The notes under the pieces: generated by a model
Told to the model about the DNA's origin: nothing
Database searches by the model: none
The model's input: only the letters and a program-made list of their open reading frames with translations
From: an archaeon
GTDB lineage: Archaea > Thermoproteota > Nitrososphaeria > Nitrososphaerales > UBA183
NCBI GenBank assembly: GCA_021788415.1
Contig: JAJYKR010000018.1
Coordinates: forward strand, 1-6,579
Length of the DNA: 6,579 bases
Direction of reading: 5' to 3'
Translations under genes and position numbers: made by a program
In this document: in pieces, positions 1-5,459 of the stretch
How positions within the stretch are numbered: the stretch's first letter is position 1
Layout of the letters: each line of letters starts with the position of its first letter

Positions 1-2
1 CC

Positions 3-131
3 ACAATGATCGAGATGATGGTCGCCCAGAAGATGGGGGTGAGCTGGTCTGACTACGAGAAGACCGTCCTCTCGCTTGGCCCCAAACCCAAGAAGATTCT
101 CGTCCGCCCCCAGGCGAAGAAGCGGGCCTAG
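3..131 (+). CDS. C-terminal fragment of an unidentified protein
   Basis: An open frame runs in from the left edge and ends at TAG (129-131). It gives a 42-residue tail that begins TMIEMMVAQKMG and ends in a basic stretch, KPKKILVRPQAKKRA. The first part could form an amphipathic helix. The Lys/Arg-rich end suggests contact with nucleic acid or an acidic surface, but that is only inference. There are ATG codons in the frame, but an independent 40-residue gene starting there has no visible TATA box or ribosome binding site, so a truncated longer gene is more likely. Codon use (GCC, GTC, AAG) matches the neighbouring genes. I do not recognise the family. It converges on the PLP enzyme gene, with 12 bases between the two stop codons and no obvious T-rich terminator. 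Confidence 0.6.
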   Translation, partial: TMIEMMVAQKMGVSWSDYEKTVLSLGPKPKKILVRPQAKKRA

Positions 132-143
132 ACCTGCCGACGC

Positions 144-1682
144 CTAGCGCGCAATCTGGACAAGATCGAAAGGCTGTCTCCCCTTCGAGGCCGGCAGGCC
201 CGTGATGCCGCCCACTAGGCTCTCAGCGGCGACCCCCTTCCTCTCAAGGACCTTCGCGAGCATCAACGAAGTGCTCCCCGCCATGCAGATCACGAGGACC
301 GGCCTCTCGTCGCTGGGCAGCAGCTTCTGGAAGCCTGCCGACGGCTCCCTTCCGTTCAGGACCGCCTGAACGTCCCGGGTGTCGGCCACCCTTACGGCAG
401 ACTCCGGGCACCCCAGCGACGAAGCGATGACCTTGATGCCCTCCGCCCTGGGGACGAAGGTGTTGTGCGCCCAGAGCACCCCCGCATATTCGCCTATGGC
501 GGAGGCGGCCTCACTCAGCCTAACCTGGTCCCGCTTTCCTCTCCTGGCGACCGCGGCCACCTCCCTGACGTACTTCGAGGCCCCGTCGGCGACCATGACG
601 ATGAACCTCTTCCCCACCCCATAGTTGAGCAGCTGGATGGTGGCATAGAGGGCCAGCGCCCCACTTTCGCCGACGTCGAGCCCTTTCCTGTTGAAGTACT
701 CGAAGACCCTGCTGGCCTCCTCGAAGTCGGCTTCGTGGACCCCGACGTACGAGTCCGGGTCGTAGAACCTCAGGCCCGACGCCTTCTCTCTCGTCCTGAT
801 GCCAGCCACGTCCTGGCCCGCCAGGGGGAAGACGACCCTGACTCCCTTCTTGCCGTACCTCGATGAGATGTACGCCCCGACCCCGCTCGCCGTGCCTCCG
901 GTGCCGAAAGTGCAGACGAACTCGACGTCGTTCAGCGAAGCGCCCTGGGCCGCCAACTGCTGGTCGATCTCCGGCGCAGTGACAGACCTGTGCGCCTCCG
1001 CGTTCAGGTCGTTGTCGTACTGCTCGGTGCAGAATCCCGCGTATGCCCGGGCGAGGAGCTTCGCCAGCCCTATGGCGTCCTGGCCGGCCAAGATCTCCTC
1101 TGCTTCGTCCCTGACCCGGTCGAACCTGGCTTGGTCGAAACCGAGTTCCCCCAGCCGTAGTCTTACGTTGGACGCGACCCCTTTCGCCACGATCTTGTCC
1201 ACATCTCCTTTGAGCCCCGGAGCCGGGCAGATGTCCACGTCGAGGTCGATCAGCCTTACCCCGTCGGCCTTGAGCCTATCGATGACTCCCGGCTGAAGTC
1301 GCCTGGAGACTATCGCCACCACATCCAGCCCCAGCCTCCCCAGCTGTCCGAGGGCCAGCCCGAAGTTGCCGGAGGTGGCTTCGAAAACCGTCTGCCCCCG
1401 GGCGAGCTTCCCCGAAGATATCGCATCTCTCACAATGGTCACAGCCGGCCTGACCTTGACCGAGCCTCCAGAAATCTTCGAATCGAGTTTGGCATAGACC
1501 CTGACCCCCTCGCGCGGCAGGTGCAGGCCGTATTCATCACGGGCGCACTCGACCAATTCCTGGGTCACCTCCACCAGCGGGGTGGGGTTGGCCACCTTCT
1601 CTCCTTCGAGGTGGGGGACCATGGCCCGGACCTGCGAGTCGAACTTCTCGAGGAGCTGACCGTCGGCTGCGGTGTTCTGCAT
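144..1682 (-). CDS. Cysteine-synthase-like PLP enzyme with C-terminal rhodanese-like domain
   Basis: This 512-residue protein has a fold-type II PLP domain (about 30-375) followed by a rhodanese-like domain (about 420-505). Visible PLP-domain motifs are SGGSVKVRP with the Schiff-base lysine K76, the substrate loop EATSGN (101-106), QYDNDLN and TAPEI before residue 240, the phosphate loop GTGGT (260-264) and GESGA with S340. The closest family is cysteine synthase/cystathionine beta-synthase. About 40 extra, highly charged residues lie between the GVRLIDLD strand and QYDN compared with ordinary CysK. The C-terminal part has VADTRD and CMAGSTS with C466 in the place of the persulfide-carrying cysteine, then GGITGLP. 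Known rhodaneses move sulfane sulfur, so a coupled sulfur-transfer role is inferred; the true substrate is unknown. The start chosen is the ATG at 1682, with GGAGG 9 nt upstream and a TATA box 28 nt upstream. An ATG at 1718 is in frame but would place the TATA box inside the gene. Confidence 0.85.
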   Translation of the reverse strand: MQNTAADGQLLEKFDSQVRAMVPHLEGEKVANPTPLVEVTQELVECARDEYGLHLPREGVRVYAKLDSKISGGSVKVRPAVTIVRDAISSGKLARGQTVFEATSGNFGLALGQLGRLGLDVVAIVSRRLQPGVIDRLKADGVRLIDLDVDICPAPGLKGDVDKIVAKGVASNVRLRLGELGFDQARFDRVRDEAEEILAGQDAIGLAKLLARAYAGFCTEQYDNDLNAEAHRSVTAPEIDQQLAAQGASLNDVEFVCTFGTGGTASGVGAYISSRYGKKGVRVVFPLAGQDVAGIRTREKASGLRFYDPDSYVGVHEADFEEASRVFEYFNRKGLDVGESGALALYATIQLLNYGVGKRFIVMVADGASKYVREVAAVARRGKRDQVRLSEAASAIGEYAGVLWAHNTFVPRAEGIKVIASSLGCPESAVRVADTRDVQAVLNGREPSAGFQKLLPSDERPVLVICMAGSTSLMLAKVLERKGVAAESLVGGITGLPASKGRQPFDLVQIAR

Positions 1683-1705
1683 TCTGGATGGCCTCCGAGA
1701 GGCAC

Positions 1706-1716
1706 AAATATATAAC
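1706..1716. promoter_or_regulatory. Shared bidirectional TATA element
   Basis: AAATATATAAC is the only strongly AT-rich block between two divergent genes. Its centre is about 28 nt before the ATG at 1739 (+) and about 28 nt before the ATG at 1682 (-). Archaeal TATA boxes lie about 25-28 bp before transcription start, so one near-symmetric box could serve both genes, the + one without a leader. An imperfect dyad, CACA (1703-1706) to TGTG (1720-1723), surrounds it. Calling it a promoter for both genes is inference from spacing. Confidence 0.65.
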
Positions 1717-1738
1717 ATATGTGATAATCCCCTCCCAT

Positions 1739-2074
1739 ATGGGGACCTACAAGGCGCCCGAGGTGGGCGAAGCAGAAATCACTCCGACATTCGTGAGGGA
1801 CGAGCTCCTGAAGTGCTTCGAAAGCGCCAACGGGGAGTTCGCGGCTGCCATGCACCAACCGGTCACCGACGAGCAGCTGAGACAGCAAGTGAAGGCATTC
1901 GTCGAGGGCGCCTTCTCCAGGTGCGGCGTGAGCTATGTGCAGCCCACGAAGGAAGGCATCACCAGTGCCATCTCGGAGTGCAGGGCCAACGCCGAGAAGA
2001 TGATGGGCACCGAAGGGGCCGAGATAATCGAGCACCACTACTCGGAGATGATGAAGCTCGTCGACCGTCTCTAG
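1739..2074 (+). CDS. Small unidentified cytosolic protein
   Basis: This 111-residue, mostly acidic protein starts MGTYKAPEVGEAEITP. I do not recognise a family. It appears to consist of helices (about 16-58 and 70-110) joined by a short GVSYVQPTKEG segment. It contains C26, C62, C81, H39 and the pair H99/H100, but these do not form a clear metal-binding pattern. There is no signal peptide or membrane segment. The ATG at 1739 is preferred because it lies 28 nt after the TATA centre, giving a leaderless mRNA. A longer frame opening at 1688 would run through the TATA box. Its stop TAG (2072-2074) overlaps the stop of the opposing gene. It is divergent from the PLP-rhodanese gene and shares its promoter region, so the two may be expressed together. 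Confidence 0.75.
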   Translation: MGTYKAPEVGEAEITPTFVRDELLKCFESANGEFAAAMHQPVTDEQLRQQVKAFVEGAFSRCGVSYVQPTKEGITSAISECRANAEKMMGTEGAEIIEHHYSEMMKLVDRL

Positions 2075-2532
2075 GGGGTCTTCCCGGCGGCCCGGCTGCC
2101 CCGCTTGAACTCCTCGGGCGGCCCGAGATAGAGGTTCGAGGGGGGGTCCTTCGGAAGGAGGTACCTGATGTGCGGGTACCCCCGCTTGTCGTGGTAGATG
2201 TCAGAGCCGTCTTCCCCCTTCCTGAACGCGGCCTCGAAGCGGTTCCAGTCCTGGTCGCGGATGGACTCGAAGATAGGCAGGAGGTACTCCTTGTCATAGG
2301 CGTCGAGGTCCTCAGCGAACTTCGGCCTCGTGACCTTCGCCGTCCTGAACGACGCCCGGAGCTGGTTCAGGTTGTGTGCGGCGAGCTTCCAGTTGCCACC
2401 TTTGGCCGCGTAGTAAGTGTGGGTGAACCTGTCGCCGGCTTCCTTCATGAGCGCCGCCATCCCTGGCTGTATCTCGGCCAGCTGGTCGATCGTCATCTCC
2501 CCGTGGCGGGTCTTGGCCCTGATCTCGCTCAC
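2071..2532 (-). CDS. Helical protein, apparent haem-less relative of a CxxCH family
   Basis: This 153-residue protein (GTG start) is predominantly helical with no signal peptide. From memory of the family, bacterial homologues share MTxxQLAEIQPG, a YYAAKxGNW segment and a C-terminal GCxxCHxxxGxPxIxYxLPxxPP block that would bind haem c. Here MTIDQLAEIQPG (13-24), YYAAKGGNW (40-48) and GYPHIRYLLPKDPP (118-131) are kept. The haem site reads GSDIYH (109-114): both cysteines are replaced and only the histidine remains. A redox role is therefore unlikely, and the function is unknown. GTG at 2532 is chosen because ATTGATTA on the minus strand (2563-2556) lies about 27 nt upstream; a TTG at 2562 is in frame but overlaps that box. 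The gene follows the protease gene on the same strand after a GC-rich gap. Confidence 0.7.
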   Translation of the reverse strand: MSEIRAKTRHGEMTIDQLAEIQPGMAALMKEAGDRFTHTYYAAKGGNWKLAAHNLNQLRASFRTAKVTRPKFAEDLDAYDKEYLLPIFESIRDQDWNRFEAAFRKGEDGSDIYHDKRGYPHIRYLLPKDPPSNLYLGPPEEFKRGSRAAGKTP

Positions 2533-2555
2533 GGGGTCAGCCTCTCGGTGCTCCC

Positions 2556-2563
2556 TAATCAAT
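2556..2563 (-). promoter_or_regulatory. Possible TATA box for the helical protein gene
   Basis: On the minus strand the sequence reads ATTGATTA, the only AT-rich block in a very GC-rich gap. Its centre is about 27 nt before the GTG at 2532. It is a weaker match than the other TATA boxes here, so read-through from the protease gene is an alternative. Confidence 0.35.
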
Positions 2564-2566
2564 CCA

Positions 2567-2650
2567 GCCCGGGCCCGGCTAGGCCGGAGGGCGGAGGGGC
2601 GGGAGAGGCTCCCGTGGGCTCCCGGGCTGCGGGAAGCCGGGCTCCCTGGG
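2567..2650. repeat. GC-rich intergenic block with three GGCTCCC copies
   Basis: Between the protease gene and the helical protein gene lies an almost pure G+C stretch. It holds three direct copies of GGCTCCC (2607-2613, 2617-2623, 2640-2646). It also has short inverted repeats, including GGGAG-AGG-CTCCC (2601-2613) and CCCGG/CCGGG arms at 2621-2625 and 2637-2641. On the minus strand a TTTT run (2654-2651) precedes it, so it may mark the 3' end of the protease transcript. No function is established. Confidence 0.4.
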
Positions 2651-2677
2651 AAAAGACGCCTCCGGTGGCTGGAACAT

Positions 2678-3613
2678 CTACTCCGCCTCCTTCGGCGTCA
2701 CTTTCAGCTCCGCAGCCTTCTCGGCCCTGAGGACCTTCAGGGTCAGGGGCTTCCCGACGACGTCACCGGAGAGGGCCCTGCGCAGCTCGTACTCGTCCGA
2801 GGCAGCGACGCCGCCGAGCTTCAGGATGACGTCACCGATCGCCACTCCCGCCGCCCTCGCCGGCGACCCCGGTTCGACCGACCTTACGAGGAGCCCTTCT
2901 GCCTGGGCCACCTCAGAGGAGGCCGCCAGTTCGTCGGGGAGCTGGATGGGTTCTACCACCACGCCGAGGAACCCCTTCTTCACCCGCCCGTCCCTGGAGA
3001 TCTTGGACACAGTGTCCCTCAGGGACTCGGCGGACACAGCAACCCCTCTCCCAGCGAAGTAGGCGACGTTCATCCCCAGCAGCCTCCCAGAGGCGTCCAC
3101 CAGGGGCCCTCCCGAGTAGCCCGGGTTCAGTTTGGCGTCAGACACCACGGCGTCGTCGATCATCACCCCCCAGAACCCCCTCATGCTCCTCTTGGCGCTG
3201 GTCACGATGCCCGAGGTCGCCGACGCCTTCTTCCCCGAACTGCTCGCCAGGGCCAGCACGAACTGCCCGACATTTACCTCGCCTGCGCCCCCGATGTCGA
3301 TCGGCGAGAGCCCCTGGGCTTCCACCCTGAGGAGCGCCACATCGGAGTAGGGATCCGTCCCCAACACCGTCGCGCTCAGCTCCCTGCCGTCTCCGAGCAC
3401 AACCGTCGGGGCCGCCGAGTGTCCGATGACGTGGTTGGCGGTCACGACGAGCCCGTCGCCAGACCAGACGATCCCGGTCCCGCCCCTTCTGCCGCCGTCC
3501 ACGCTCACCACGGAAGGCGAGACTCTGTCTGCCAGCTCGGTTACAGCGTTCGAAAAAGACTGTAGCAGCTGCATCCCCTCTGTTCCTGTCATTGCTTCGA
3601 AATCACCAGGCAT
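2678..3613 (-). CDS. Cytoplasmic HtrA/DegP-type serine protease with one PDZ domain
   Basis: This 311-residue protein is a trypsin-fold protease (about 25-205) followed by a single PDZ domain (about 212-303). The catalytic triad is visible as H61 in TANHVIG, D91 in YSDVALLRV and S167 in NPGYSGGPL. The usual HtrA motif GNSGGPL has Tyr instead of Asn here. The PDZ carboxylate-binding region follows KKGFLGVVV, and the VEPGSPARAAGVAIGDVILKL block is typical. No signal peptide or transmembrane segment is present, so it should act in the cytosol, probably in protein quality control as known for HtrA proteins. The start is uncertain: ATG at 3613 has GGTG 6 nt before it. GTG at 3622 and ATG at 3592 (GGTGA 10 nt upstream) are alternatives. 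There is no clear TATA box, and the regulator gene ends 47 nt upstream, so the two are probably co-transcribed. Confidence 0.92.
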   Translation of the reverse strand: MPGDFEAMTGTEGMQLLQSFSNAVTELADRVSPSVVSVDGGRRGGTGIVWSGDGLVVTANHVIGHSAAPTVVLGDGRELSATVLGTDPYSDVALLRVEAQGLSPIDIGGAGEVNVGQFVLALASSSGKKASATSGIVTSAKRSMRGFWGVMIDDAVVSDAKLNPGYSGGPLVDASGRLLGMNVAYFAGRGVAVSAESLRDTVSKISRDGRVKKGFLGVVVEPIQLPDELAASSEVAQAEGLLVRSVEPGSPARAAGVAIGDVILKLGGVAASDEYELRRALSGDVVGKPLTLKVLRAEKAAELKVTPKEAE

Positions 3614-3660
3614 AGCTTGCACCGGCGATTACTTGTTGAGCGGGTTCGGGAACTACCTGC

Positions 3661-4260
3661 TCACATCGCGTGAGGTGAAAAGTGCCCTATCTGCATCAGG
3701 GCGACCCTGCCGCCTGGCCTGGGGCTCGAGTACAGCCTCGAAATCCTCCCCACGAGCTGGTGCGCCGCCCGCACAGCCTTGGGCAGGTCCGAGTCGCTCG
3801 CCACCCTCGCTTCGACGTCCAGCTGTCCCCCCGCGATCCTGGCGTCGATGATGGCGGTCCCGTCGTCGGTCACCCACTTCATGACTATCCCGTCGTCGCC
3901 GTCGGCCATGCCGACCCATCTGATGTTGTCGAACCATCTCCCCTTCAGGGCCCCGACCACCTTGGCCGCGCTGCCGGCGTACGGAAGGAAGGTGTGCAGT
4001 ATCGGCACGCTCTTCGTCCCGCCGTTCGCCGGTCTGAGACCCGACCCTGACCTGCTCCTGTCGGTCAGACTGTATCCCTCCGGGGACCTCACGACCACCC
4101 CGCTGTCTTCCAGCCTCTCCAAGGTCCTCGAGAGCGTCTCCGGGTGAGAACCCGTAATTCGCCTTAGGCCGTCGAAGGTGAACAGCGACAGCCCCTCTTC
4201 TTCGATGGTCCGGACGACTTCGGCGTCCCGGGGGCTCAGCTCGCCGTCGATTCCATCCAA
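3661..4260 (-). CDS. Winged-helix transcriptional regulator
   Basis: This 199-residue protein starts with TTG. The N-terminal region (about 8-66) is a winged helix-turn-helix: SPRDAEVVRTIEEEG, a helix at FDGLRRITG, the recognition helix PETLSRTLERLEDSG (40-54) and the wing VVVRSPEGYSL. After a Ser/Gly-rich linker (68-82), a second domain (85-177) looks alpha/beta and contains GRWFDNIRWVG and LPKAVRAAHQLVGRI. I do not recognise its ligand or partner. The TTG at 4260 is supported by a strong TATA box on the same strand about 29 nt upstream, giving a leaderless mRNA. It is divergent from the zinc-ribbon membrane protein gene and lies directly upstream of the HtrA gene. It may control either or both, and itself; that is inference from position. 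Confidence 0.82.
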   Translation of the reverse strand: MDGIDGELSPRDAEVVRTIEEEGLSLFTFDGLRRITGSHPETLSRTLERLEDSGVVVRSPEGYSLTDRSRSGSGLRPANGGTKSVPILHTFLPYAGSAAKVVGALKGRWFDNIRWVGMADGDDGIVMKWVTDDGTAIIDARIAGGQLDVEARVASDSDLPKAVRAAHQLVGRISRLYSSPRPGGRVALMQIGHFSPHAM

Positions 4261-4284
4261 GACGGAATCAATTTCGCTTGCTTC

Positions 4285-4293
4285 TTTTTAAAA
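4285..4293 (-). promoter_or_regulatory. TATA box of the regulator-protease transcript
   Basis: On the minus strand this reads TTTTAAAAA, a strong archaeal TATA box. It lies about 29 nt before the TTG start at 4260, so the mRNA should be leaderless. It would drive the regulator gene and probably the protease gene after it. Confidence 0.7.
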
Positions 4294-4301
4294 CCTGTTC
4301 C

Positions 4302-4332
4302 CGATGAAACGACCCGACCGCCCTCTTCATCG
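4302..4332. promoter_or_regulatory. Inverted repeat between divergent promoters (possible operator)
   Basis: CGATGAA (4302-4308) and TTCATCG (4326-4332) form a perfect 7-bp inverted repeat, with arm centres 24 bp apart. It lies between the two divergent TATA boxes. The right arm abuts the + strand box; the left arm ends 8 bp from the - strand box. It is a candidate site for the adjacent winged-helix protein. Similar 7-mers occur by chance in Phe-Ile codons in the next gene, so the evidence is modest. Confidence 0.4.
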
Positions 4333-4340
4333 TTAAATAC
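4332..4340 (+). promoter_or_regulatory. TATA box of the zinc-ribbon membrane protein gene
   Basis: GTTAAATAC lies about 28 nt before the ATG at 4364, with no purine-rich ribosome binding site between them. This is the pattern expected for a leaderless archaeal mRNA. Confidence 0.65.
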
Positions 4341-4363
4341 AAACATCGAGACTGACACCACGC

Positions 4364-4828
4364 ATGTCCGCCGACAAGCCGACAGCGGCGTACTACCTGT
4401 CCCTCATCGCCGGCGTGTTCGTCATCCTGGCCGGGCTGCTCACGACGGTCTTCGGGGCGCTGGTTACCGTCTTCATCGCAGGGCTTGGCGGGCTGTTCGG
4501 GCTCCTCGGAGTGGTCTGGGGCATCCTGATACTCGTGTTTGCCAGCCGGCTCAACTCGGATCCTAGCAGTCACGCGACCTCGGGAGCCCTGATAGTCGTG
4601 TTCTCGGTCCTCAGCTGGATCGGCTCCTTCGGAGGCTTCTTCATCGGGTTCCTCCTCGGCCTCGTCGGAGGGATCCTCGCCATCGTATGGAACCCGTCTG
4701 TCCCTCAGCCGGTTCAGCCCCAGGGTCTCGCGGGCCCACAGTCCGGAGCGAAGTATTGCGTGTCCTGCGGGTCACAGCTCGCAGCCGGGGCGTCCTTCTG
4801 CCCAAAGTGCGGCGCAAAGCAGCCGTAG
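4364..4828 (+). CDS. Four-helix membrane protein with C-terminal zinc ribbon (DUF4064-like)
   Basis: This 154-residue protein has four hydrophobic segments, at about 10-35, 42-60, 73-88 and 90-109. They are rich in Gly and separated by short loops, the longest being SRLNSDPSSHATS (61-73). A Pro/Gln-rich linker (111-128) leads to a zinc ribbon, YCVSCGSQL...SFCPKCGAKQP. It holds C132, C135, C146 and C149 in a CxxC-x10-CxxC pattern. The membrane part resembles the DUF4064 type of small archaeal and bacterial membrane proteins. Both ends are probably cytosolic, placing the ribbon inside the cell where it could recruit a partner; this topology is inferred from the even number of helices. The function is unknown. 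The gene has its own promoter and is divergent from the winged-helix regulator. Confidence 0.85.
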   Translation: MSADKPTAAYYLSLIAGVFVILAGLLTTVFGALVTVFIAGLGGLFGLLGVVWGILILVFASRLNSDPSSHATSGALIVVFSVLSWIGSFGGFFIGFLLGLVGGILAIVWNPSVPQPVQPQGLAGPQSGAKYCVSCGSQLAAGASFCPKCGAKQP

Positions 4829-4870
4829 TCGCCATCTCTCTGATCGCTGGCCGCACTCCTGGAACGGTAG

Positions 4871-4877
4871 AAATATT
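4871..4877 (+). promoter_or_regulatory. TATA box of the DUF192 gene
   Basis: AAATATT is centred about 25 nt before the TTG start at 4899. It sits between two near-identical stretches ending GGAACGGT (4861-4868 and 4889-4896) and touches a 7-bp dyad on its downstream side. Confidence 0.55.
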
Positions 4878-4892
4878 CCCTGCTCCAGGGAA
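4876..4892. promoter_or_regulatory. 17-bp interrupted palindrome between TATA box and start (possible operator)
   Basis: TTCCCTG-CTC-CAGGGAA is a perfect 7-bp inverted repeat with a 3-bp centre. It lies between the TATA box and the predicted transcription start, a classic position for a repressor site. If the mRNA is leaderless, the repeat is not transcribed and would act as DNA, not as an RNA hairpin. Confidence 0.45.
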
Positions 4893-4898
4893 CGGTCC

Positions 4899-5381
4899 TT
4901 GGCGTCGCTGTCGAAGCTCATCGCCATCGCCGCGGCGGCTCTGGTCGTCTTCGCGTCCTACGAATTCTACGTCACACAGGCGCAGCCGGGGGATTTCACC
5001 GGCTCCGTCCCGTCGGCGTTCACTGTGAACGGGAAGACGTACACTTTCACCTATTCGGCGACCACCCCGGCGGAAAGGCAGACAGGCTTGATGAACAAGA
5101 TGATCACCGACGCCACGACTATGCTCTTCGCATTCCCTTCATTCGGGCGGTGGTCCTTCTGGATGTATGATACGAACACCAGCCTCGACATGCTCTGGCT
5201 GAACGCGACCGGGAACTCTGCGAGGGTGGTCTTCATGGTTACCTCCGCGCCCCCCTGCTACGACTCGGCCGCCTGCGCGGTCTACACCCCGTCCTCCCCC
5301 GCCAACTTCGTCATCGAAGCCAAGGCGGGGTTCGCAGCCGCGAACGGCGTGGCTGTCGGCACTGCGGTCACGCTCGGCTAA
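4899..5381 (+). CDS. Membrane-anchored DUF192 family protein
   Basis: This 160-residue protein has an N-terminal hydrophobic segment (about 6-24, IAIAAAALVVFASYEFYV). It should be a signal anchor or uncleaved signal, placing the rest outside the cytoplasm. The DUF192 domain spans about 40-159. Its hallmarks are TPAERQTGLMNKM (56-68), the TTMLFAFP strand (73-80), WSFWMYDTNTSLDMLWL (85-101) and the end IEAKAGFAAANGVAVGTAVTL (139-159). C120 in APPC and C126 could form a disulfide in an extracytoplasmic domain. The biochemical function of DUF192 is not established. The start is TTG at 4899; no ATG or GTG is available before the hydrophobic segment, and a TATA box lies about 25 nt upstream. The gap after the preceding gene is 70 bases and carries its own promoter and a palindrome. 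Confidence 0.85.
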   Translation: MASLSKLIAIAAAALVVFASYEFYVTQAQPGDFTGSVPSAFTVNGKTYTFTYSATTPAERQTGLMNKMITDATTMLFAFPSFGRWSFWMYDTNTSLDMLWLNATGNSARVVFMVTSAPPCYDSAACAVYTPSSPANFVIEAKAGFAAANGVAVGTAVTLG

Positions 5382-5413
5382 GCGCTGCCCGCGGGTTCTC
5401 ACCTTCGTCTAAG

Positions 5414-5421
5414 AAATATGA
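5414..5421 (+). promoter_or_regulatory. TATA box of the MIT-like gene
   Basis: AAATATGA is about 45 nt before the ATG at 5462. Transcription would start near 5442-5446, leaving a leader of about 16-20 nt. Among the TATA-driven + strand genes in the window, this is the only one with a short leader and a Shine-Dalgarno sequence. Confidence 0.5.
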
Positions 5422-5438
5422 CTCGGCCGTCTTTTGCC

Positions 5439-5459
5439 ACCTCCCCGCCCCTGGGAGGT
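5439..5459 (+). promoter_or_regulatory. Inverted repeat covering the Shine-Dalgarno of the MIT-like gene
   Basis: ACCTCCC (5439-5445) and GGGAGGT (5453-5459) are perfect 7-bp complementary arms with a 7-nt loop. The right arm is the only ribosome binding site of the ATG at 5462. In RNA the hairpin would hide the site. However, the predicted transcription start falls inside the left arm, so it may instead be a DNA operator at the start site. Confidence 0.45.

Noticed and set aside
1683..1718. Upstream ATG (1718) giving the PLP enzyme 12 more residues
   Set aside because: The extension would be encoded by the TATA box and ribosome binding site region; the ATG at 1682 fits both signals.
1688..1738. 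Upstream start (1688) for the small unknown protein
   Set aside because: It lies before the TATA box that should drive the gene, so it would not be in the mRNA; the ATG at 1739 has the right spacing.
1672..2730. A 352-codon open frame on the + strand spanning several genes
   Set aside because: It overlaps the small + strand gene in another frame and the - strand helical protein. Its composition is low-complexity Arg/Gly/Pro and there is no sensible promoter.
2417..3565. A 382-codon open frame on the + strand opposite the protease gene
   Set aside because: Its product is Arg/Pro/Gly/His-rich with no domain, as expected for the antisense of a GC-rich gene. The opposite strand encodes an unmistakable HtrA protease and part of the helical protein.
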